The notes under the pieces: generated by a model
The model's database searches: none
Seen by the model: only the letters and a program-made list of their open reading frames with translations
Told to the model about the DNA's origin: nothing
Made by a program: the position numbers and the translations under genes
Shown: positions 59,769 through 64,000 of the stretch, in pieces
Layout of the letters: each line of letters begins with the position of its first letter
Numbering within the stretch: position 1 is the first letter of the stretch
Source: Streptomyces xiamenensis
GTDB lineage: Bacteria; Actinomycetota; Actinomycetes; Streptomycetales; Streptomycetaceae
DNA: 64,000 bases
Assembly (NCBI RefSeq): GCF_000993785.3
Contig: NZ_CP009922.3
Span: 4,588,001-4,652,000 of the forward strand
Direction: 5' to 3'

Positions 59769-60176
59769 ATGAATACGCCACCCTCGCAGGGCGCCTACGG
59801 CGCAGGCCATCAGCCCTACGGTCACCATGACGACAGCGATCAGCCGCTGGTGCGTCCGTACGCCATGACGGGTGGCCGGACCAGGCCGCGTTATCAGCTG
59901 GCGATCGAGGCGCTGGTGTCCACCAGCGCCGAGCCGATGCAGCTCTCCGGGCTGCTGCCCGAGCACCAGCGGATCTGCCAGCTGTGCATGGAGGTCAAGT
60001 CGGTGGCCGAGGTATCGGCCCTGCTCTCGATGCCGCTGGGTGTGGCGCGCATCCTGGTGGCCGACCTCGCGGAGGCCGGCCTCATCGCGATTCACCAGCC
60101 CGACCAGGGCGAACCGGGTGGTCAGCCTGATGTGACACTGCTCGAAAGGGTGCTCAGTGGACTTCGCAAGCTCTAG
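59769..60176 (+). CDS. cvnC: Conservon DUF742 protein CvnC
   Basis: 135 residues: a polar Gly/His/Gln-rich start, then RPYAMTGGRTRPRYQLAIEALVST, LPEHQRICQLC, and a winged-helix-like SVAEVSALLSMPLGVARILVADLAEAGLIAIH. This is the DUF742 pattern found third in conservons. Codon use is normal for the genome, unlike its neighbours cvnB and cvnD. GGAGCC precedes the ATG. Its end overlaps cvnD by 20 bp. Confidence 0.92.
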   Translation: MNTPPSQGAYGAGHQPYGHHDDSDQPLVRPYAMTGGRTRPRYQLAIEALVSTSAEPMQLSGLLPEHQRICQLCMEVKSVAEVSALLSMPLGVARILVADLAEAGLIAIHQPDQGEPGGQPDVTLLERVLSGLRKL

Positions 60177-60750
60177 CGGTGCGGGCCGTTCGGCTCCTTC
60201 CCGTTCCACTACTTCTGCGAAGATTGTGGTCGCGGGTGGGTTTGGTGTGGGGAAGACCACGTTTGTCGGTGCCGTGTCGGAGATCAATCCGCTGCGTACC
60301 GAGGCCGTGATGACGTCCGCGTCCGCCGGTATTGATGATCTGACGCATACCGGTGGTAAGACGACCACGACGGTGGCGATGGACTTCGGTCGTATCACGT
60401 TGGATCAGGATCTGATTCTGTATCTCTTCGGTACGCCGGGGCAGGATCGTTTCTGGTTCATGTGGGACGACTTGGTGCGTGGTGCCATTGGTGCGGTGGT
60501 GCTGGTGGATACGCGTCGGTTGGCGGATTGTTTTCCGGCGGTGGATTACTTCGAGAACAGTGGTCTGCCGTTCGTGATCGCGTTGAACGGGTTCGACGGG
60601 CATCAGCCGTATTCTCCGGAGGAGGTGCGGGAGGCGTTGCAGATCGGTCCGGACGCTCCGATCATCGTGACGGACGCGCGGCATCGTGCGGAGGCGAAGT
60701 CGGCGCTGATCACCCTCGTCGAACACGCCCTCATGGCCCGCCTGGGCTGA
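60157..60750 (+). CDS. cvnD: Conservon small GTPase CvnD
   Basis: 197 residues. Ras-like/MglA-type GTPase: P loop VVAGGFGVGKTTFVGAV, switch II LFGTPGQDRFWFMW, and NGFDGHQPYSPEEV in place of the usual NKxD. The G4 Asn is followed by G-F-D, normal for this family. The gene starts with GTG inside cvnC. Codons between about 60180 and 60707 favour G and T at third positions, then return to C-rich usage for the last 14 codons. It would act as the GTP switch of the complex. Confidence 0.93.
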   Translation: MDFASSSGAGRSAPSRSTTSAKIVVAGGFGVGKTTFVGAVSEINPLRTEAVMTSASAGIDDLTHTGGKTTTTVAMDFGRITLDQDLILYLFGTPGQDRFWFMWDDLVRGAIGAVVLVDTRRLADCFPAVDYFENSGLPFVIALNGFDGHQPYSPEEVREALQIGPDAPIIVTDARHRAEAKSALITLVEHALMARLG

Positions 60751-61063
60751 ACCGGGCCCTCCGAAGACCCGCGCCGCACTGTGGCGTTGAACACGTCGTC
60801 TCCCCAAGTCGATCACGATTCCACACACCTTCCGCGCACGGTCTGCACGGGCAGCGAGCGAGCTGCTCCGGGCCGTGCCCAGGTTTCGTGCGGCTATGTC
60901 GCTTCTTGCTCCACCGTGACCTGAATGTCCATGCCGCCCGGCGTCCGGATCCACCGGCCCGGGGGGATTGGAAAGTGCCCCCACAACGTGCTGGAATCCA
61001 CAGCGACTCCGCAGTCGTGGCGGCCATCCGGACGGTGTGCCGATGCCGAGAGGTGAGAGGCCA
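60751..61063. other. 313-bp gap between the two conservons
   Basis: Holds GTGCTGGAATCCAC at 60988-61001, a one-base-shorter version of the element at 55247-55261, 63 nt before the second cvnA start. No convincing terminator and no gene seen. An open frame runs into cvnA from ATG 60968, but its upstream codons lack genome-like bias. Probably the promoter of the second conservon. Confidence 0.55.
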
Positions 61064-63919
61064 GTGAGGCGCAGCAGAGCGACGCCCCCGTTTCCGAATC
61101 CGCCGGACGCCCCGGGCATGTCAGGGCGCGGCAACTTCACCCCGCCCACCGCCGGCGCACCCTCCGGCGCGGGAGAGGTGCCCGAGCGGGACGGGGGCCC
61201 GGAGCCCGGCCGGGGCGGCAGCCGCTTCGCGCCCCGCAACTGGCGGGTGGCCACGCGGCTGAACGCCATCCTGCTCATCCCCGCGCTGCTCGCCCTGATC
61301 TTCGGCGGCCTGCGTGTCTACGACGCCTACGACACCTGGCAGGAGGCCGACTCCGCCGAGCGCACCGCGGAGCTCGTGCGCGCCGCCGGTGCCTACGCCC
61401 ACGCCCTCATCGACGAGCGCGACGCGACCGCCCGCCCGCTGCTGGAGGGCCGCCCCGACGATCCGGTCATCGAACGGGCGCGCCGGCTCACCGATGAGGC
61501 GGCGGCGGAGTTCCGGGCCCTGGTCCAGGACGCCCCGCGGACGGAGAGCCTCCAGCGCCGCCTCGCCCTGGTGGAGGCCACCGAGCCGACGCTGCCGGCC
61601 CTGCGCTCGGCCGCGTACGGCGAGGACCTGCCCGGTGTGGAGACGGAGGAGGGGTACATCGCCGTCCAGCACCCCCTGATGTCCTTCGCCAACGAACTGG
61701 GTCTTGGCACCGGCAACATCACCTCCTACGGCCGCACCGTCTACGCCATCTCCCTGGCCAAGTCGGCCAGCTCGCTCCAGCGCGCCATCGGCACCCATCT
61801 GCTGGTCGACCCCGGCCCCGGCGCCGCGCAGACCCAGCGCCAGCTCACCGCCTTCAGCAGCTACGCCTACCTGGAGAACATCGCCCGCAACGAGTACTCC
61901 GCGGCCGGCACCGAGGCGGACGCCGCCCGGCTGACCGAGGTCCTCACCCAGAGTGGCGCGGGAACAGACTCCGAGCTGCAGCGGATGGTCGCGCTCATCG
62001 CCTCCGGTGCGGACGGGTCCGAGCTGGAGGCGGCCGAGCTGACCCCGCAGAACTGGTACGCCGCCTCCACCGACCGGTTCGACGCCTACCACACCATCGA
62101 GCGGGAGCTGGTGGACACGGCCGTCGGCGAGGCCCGCGACATCGCCTCCACCGCCCGCCGCGACATGATCATCAGCGCCGGCGTCGTGGTGACCGCCCTG
62201 CTGCTGGCCTTCGTCATCGCCATGCTGATGGCCCGCTCCATGAGCCGTTCCATGACCCAGCTGCGCTCCGCCGCGCTGAACGTCGCCGAGGACCGGCTGC
62301 CCGCTTTGGTCGAACAGCTCTCGCGCACCCAGCCCGGCTCCGTGGACACCCGCGTCGAGCCGCTGCCGATCAGCAGCCGCGACGAGATCGGCGAGGTGTC
62401 GCGGGCGTTCGACCACGTGCACCGTGAAGCGGTGCGGCTGGCCGCCGAGCAGGCCCTGCTGCGCGGCAACGTGAACGCGATCTTCACCAACCTCTCCACC
62501 CGCAACCAGGGACTGATCGAGCGCCAGCTGGGCCTCATCGGCGAGCTGGAGGCCCGGGAGGCCGATCCGGAGCAGCTGGAGCATCTGTTCAAGCTGGACC
62601 ACCTGGCCACCCGGATGCGGCGCAACGGCGAGAACCTGCTGGTGCTGGCGGGGGAGGAGCCGGGCCGCCGGCTGACCGAGCCGGTGCCGCTGGTCGACGT
62701 GCTGCGGGCCGCCGCCTCCGAGGTCGAGTCGTACGCCAGGATCGACATGTCCGGCGTCCCGGCGAACGACATCCACGGGGCGGTCGTCACCGACCTGGTG
62801 CACCTGCTGGCCGAGCTGCTGGAGAACGCCATCACCTTCTCCTCGCCGCAGACCAAGGTGCGGGTGACAGCAACCCGATTGCCCGACGGTCGTATCATGA
62901 TCGAAATCCATGACAAGGGTATCGGTCTGACCCCGGAGGACTTCGCGGAGATCAACAAGCGACTGGCCGATCCGCCCTCCGTGGACGCGTCGGTCTCCCA
63001 GCGCATGGGCCTGTTCGTCGTCGGCCGGCTGGCCGAGCGGCACGGCATTCGCGTCCAGCTACGCCCTTCGGGGGAACGCTCGGGCACCACATCCCTGGTG
63101 ATGCTCCCCGAGTCGGTCACCCGGGGCGGGGGCGCCGAACCAGCCGTGGCGGGTGAGGAATTCACCGTTTCCCGGATCGTTACACCGGCACAGGACGCCC
63201 ACATCACCGAGGCACAGCGGCAGGCAGGTCTGCGGACCGCCGCCGAGCTGGGCTTCGACGACTCGCGGTACGGGGCGCCCGCCGTCGCGCCCGTACCGGC
63301 ACAACCGGCCCTCCCCCAACTCCCGCAAACCGGTACACAGGCCCCGTACGACCGTGGGTACGAAGGTGGGTACGAGACCCCCCGGACGCCCCCCGTCGAA
63401 CCGGCGTACGATCAACTCTCGGCGCAGGGAGAGCAGTTCACGGGCTATCCGGCGCCCACAGAATCTCCGCAGGATGGTCCCGCGGGCCCCGGGCAGAGCG
63501 TAGGCTTCACTGCACCGGAGCCGGGTACGGCGGAATTCCGTGGTACGACCGGGGCGGGACTGCCCCGTCGCACACCGCCGGGACCGCAGCGGCACGACCA
63601 CGCCGAAGCGGCTCCGGCGCCGACACCGGCATCCGGGGAGGCGCAGTGGGACCGTGGGCCACGCCGCGAGGCGCGGCCCGGTGGCACCACTTCCGCCGGA
63701 CTTCCCAAGCGGGTGCCCCGGGCGAATCTGACCGAGCACTCGCCGGCGGAGCCGGGGGCGGCCGAGGGGCCGCAGGTGTCCCGTGATCCGGAAGATGTCC
63801 GCGGCAGGCTCAGCAACCTGCACCGCGGTGTACGACAGGGCCGGGGCGGCAGTGACCGCACCGGCCGGAACGAACCGCAGGGCCCCGGCCCTGGTAACAC
63901 ATACGATCAGGAGCGTTAG
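61064..63919 (+). CDS. cvnA: Conservon sensor kinase-like protein CvnA, second copy
   Basis: 951 residues. Basic start with GRGNFTPP, membrane helix RLNAILLIPALLALIFGGL, NIT-type sensor domain, second helix IISAGVVVTALLLAFVIAMLM, HAMP, and HATPase (HLLAELLENAITFSS, IHDKGIGLTPEDF). The kinase-like core matches the first copy closely (FKLDHLATRMRRNGENLLVLAGEEPGRR is shared except at its end), while the sensor domain and tail differ. It lacks the GYPADTGEFPA repeats but keeps the C-terminal motif KRVPRANL / PQVSRDPEDVRGRLSNL. GTG 61064 follows AGGTGAGAGG. The stop is one base before the next cvnB start. Confidence 0.88.
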   Translation: MRRSRATPPFPNPPDAPGMSGRGNFTPPTAGAPSGAGEVPERDGGPEPGRGGSRFAPRNWRVATRLNAILLIPALLALIFGGLRVYDAYDTWQEADSAERTAELVRAAGAYAHALIDERDATARPLLEGRPDDPVIERARRLTDEAAAEFRALVQDAPRTESLQRRLALVEATEPTLPALRSAAYGEDLPGVETEEGYIAVQHPLMSFANELGLGTGNITSYGRTVYAISLAKSASSLQRAIGTHLLVDPGPGAAQTQRQLTAFSSYAYLENIARNEYSAAGTEADAARLTEVLTQSGAGTDSELQRMVALIASGADGSELEAAELTPQNWYAASTDRFDAYHTIERELVDTAVGEARDIASTARRDMIISAGVVVTALLLAFVIAMLMARSMSRSMTQLRSAALNVAEDRLPALVEQLSRTQPGSVDTRVEPLPISSRDEIGEVSRAFDHVHREAVRLAAEQALLRGNVNAIFTNLSTRNQGLIERQLGLIGELEAREADPEQLEHLFKLDHLATRMRRNGENLLVLAGEEPGRRLTEPVPLVDVLRAAASEVESYARIDMSGVPANDIHGAVVTDLVHLLAELLENAITFSSPQTKVRVTATRLPDGRIMIEIHDKGIGLTPEDFAEINKRLADPPSVDASVSQRMGLFVVGRLAERHGIRVQLRPSGERSGTTSLVMLPESVTRGGGAEPAVAGEEFTVSRIVTPAQDAHITEAQRQAGLRTAAELGFDDSRYGAPAVAPVPAQPALPQLPQTGTQAPYDRGYEGGYETPRTPPVEPAYDQLSAQGEQFTGYPAPTESPQDGPAGPGQSVGFTAPEPGTAEFRGTTGAGLPRRTPPGPQRHDHAEAAPAPTPASGEAQWDRGPRREARPGGTTSAGLPKRVPRANLTEHSPAEPGAAEGPQVSRDPEDVRGRLSNLHRGVRQGRGGSDRTGRNEPQGPGPGNTYDQER

Positions 63920-63920
63920 T

Positions 63921-64000
63921 GTGAGCCCGATGAGCCAGGCGGCGCAGAACCTGAACTGGTTGATCACCAACTTTGTGGAGAACACTCCTGGGGTGTCGCA
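63921..64000 (+). CDS. cvnB: Conservon roadblock protein CvnB, second copy, 5' end only
   Basis: 26 codons are visible, reading SPMSQAAQNLNWLITNFVE and on, identical in DNA to the first cvnB including the ribosome site. The AGGAG of this gene lies inside the last codons of cvnA. The rest of the gene and presumably cvnC and cvnD lie to the right of the window. Confidence 0.9.
   Translation, partial: MSPMSQAAQNLNWLITNFVENTPGVS

Noticed and set aside
60968..61063. N-terminal extension of the second CvnA from ATG 60968
   Set aside because: The added residues lack codon bias, would cover the shared GTGCTGGAATCCAC element, and GTG 61064 has a good ribosome site.
1..64000. Search for CRISPR arrays, tRNA genes, insertion sequences, toxin-antitoxin or phage-defence systems, and natural-product clusters
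   Set aside because: No direct-repeat arrays, cloverleaf-like genes, transposase motifs or synthase modules seen; the content is core metabolism and signalling.

Overview
The window is a piece of a high-GC actinobacterial chromosome, almost certainly a Streptomyces or close relative. The signs are very GC-rich third codon positions, GTG starts, actinobacterial families (conservon genes, AccE-type epsilon subunit, DUF2975/HTH pair, LAL-type LuxR regulators), and a gene order I remember from the Streptomyces core: ligA, rmdB, gatCAB, ilvBNC, serA, leuB, ilvE, cimA, accB/accE, conservons. I see no tRNA, rRNA, insertion sequence, prophage or CRISPR array, so this looks like conserved core chromosome rather than an island.

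Layout. 1-3.4 kb: 5' part of gcvT (minus strand) with a tandem glycine riboswitch, two SseB-family genes, a GNAT acetyltransferase and dps. 3.5-7.0 kb: a KilB-like membrane protein, two amidase-fold proteins, a small unknown protein and an SRPBCC protein. 7.1-15.5 kb: housekeeping genes (cysteine desulfurase, mnmA, DUF2975/HTH pair, nitrilase, SDR, short MetE-like protein, ligA). 15.6-21.5 kb: membrane GGDEF-EAL protein (RmdB-like) and gatC-gatA-small membrane protein-gatB. 21.8-28.8 kb: two tandem units, each a small Arg-rich protein followed by a 1,000-residue LAL regulator, with DUF6191 between them. 28.8-31 kb: aldo/keto reductase and D-2-hydroxyacid dehydrogenase. 31.1-34.3 kb: second GGDEF protein with a degenerate EAL domain. 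34.3-39.9 kb: ilvB-ilvN-ilvC behind a leader-peptide attenuator, then serA. 40-43.7 kb: zinc alcohol dehydrogenase, secreted GH6 cellulase under a CebR-type operator, a lipoprotein and a HAD protein. 43.8-47.7 kb: proline catabolism (PucR-type regulator divergent from putB-putA). 47.9-54.6 kb: leuB, ilvE, cimA behind a second attenuator, then acyl-CoA carboxylase accB-accE. 54.7-64 kb: a 59-residue protein with an internal repeat, one complete conservon (cvnA-B-C-D) and the start of a second (cvnA, 5' end of cvnB).

How the parts work together. ilvBNC, ilvE, leuB and cimA are branched-chain amino-acid biosynthesis genes, and both ilvB and cimA carry attenuators with Ile/Leu/Val-containing leader peptides. 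serA supplies serine while gcvT (glycine cleavage) is glycine-controlled. Two c-di-GMP enzymes (one bifunctional by motif, one predicted synthase only) and two conservons are developmental signalling modules. The parts most worth a second look are the two LAL units with shared upstream boxes, the conservon cvnB/cvnD genes (a 92-bp perfect repeat and an abrupt change in third-position base use), the 59-residue TANPRRT-repeat protein, and the 35-bp operator-like palindrome before the DUF2975/HTH operon.
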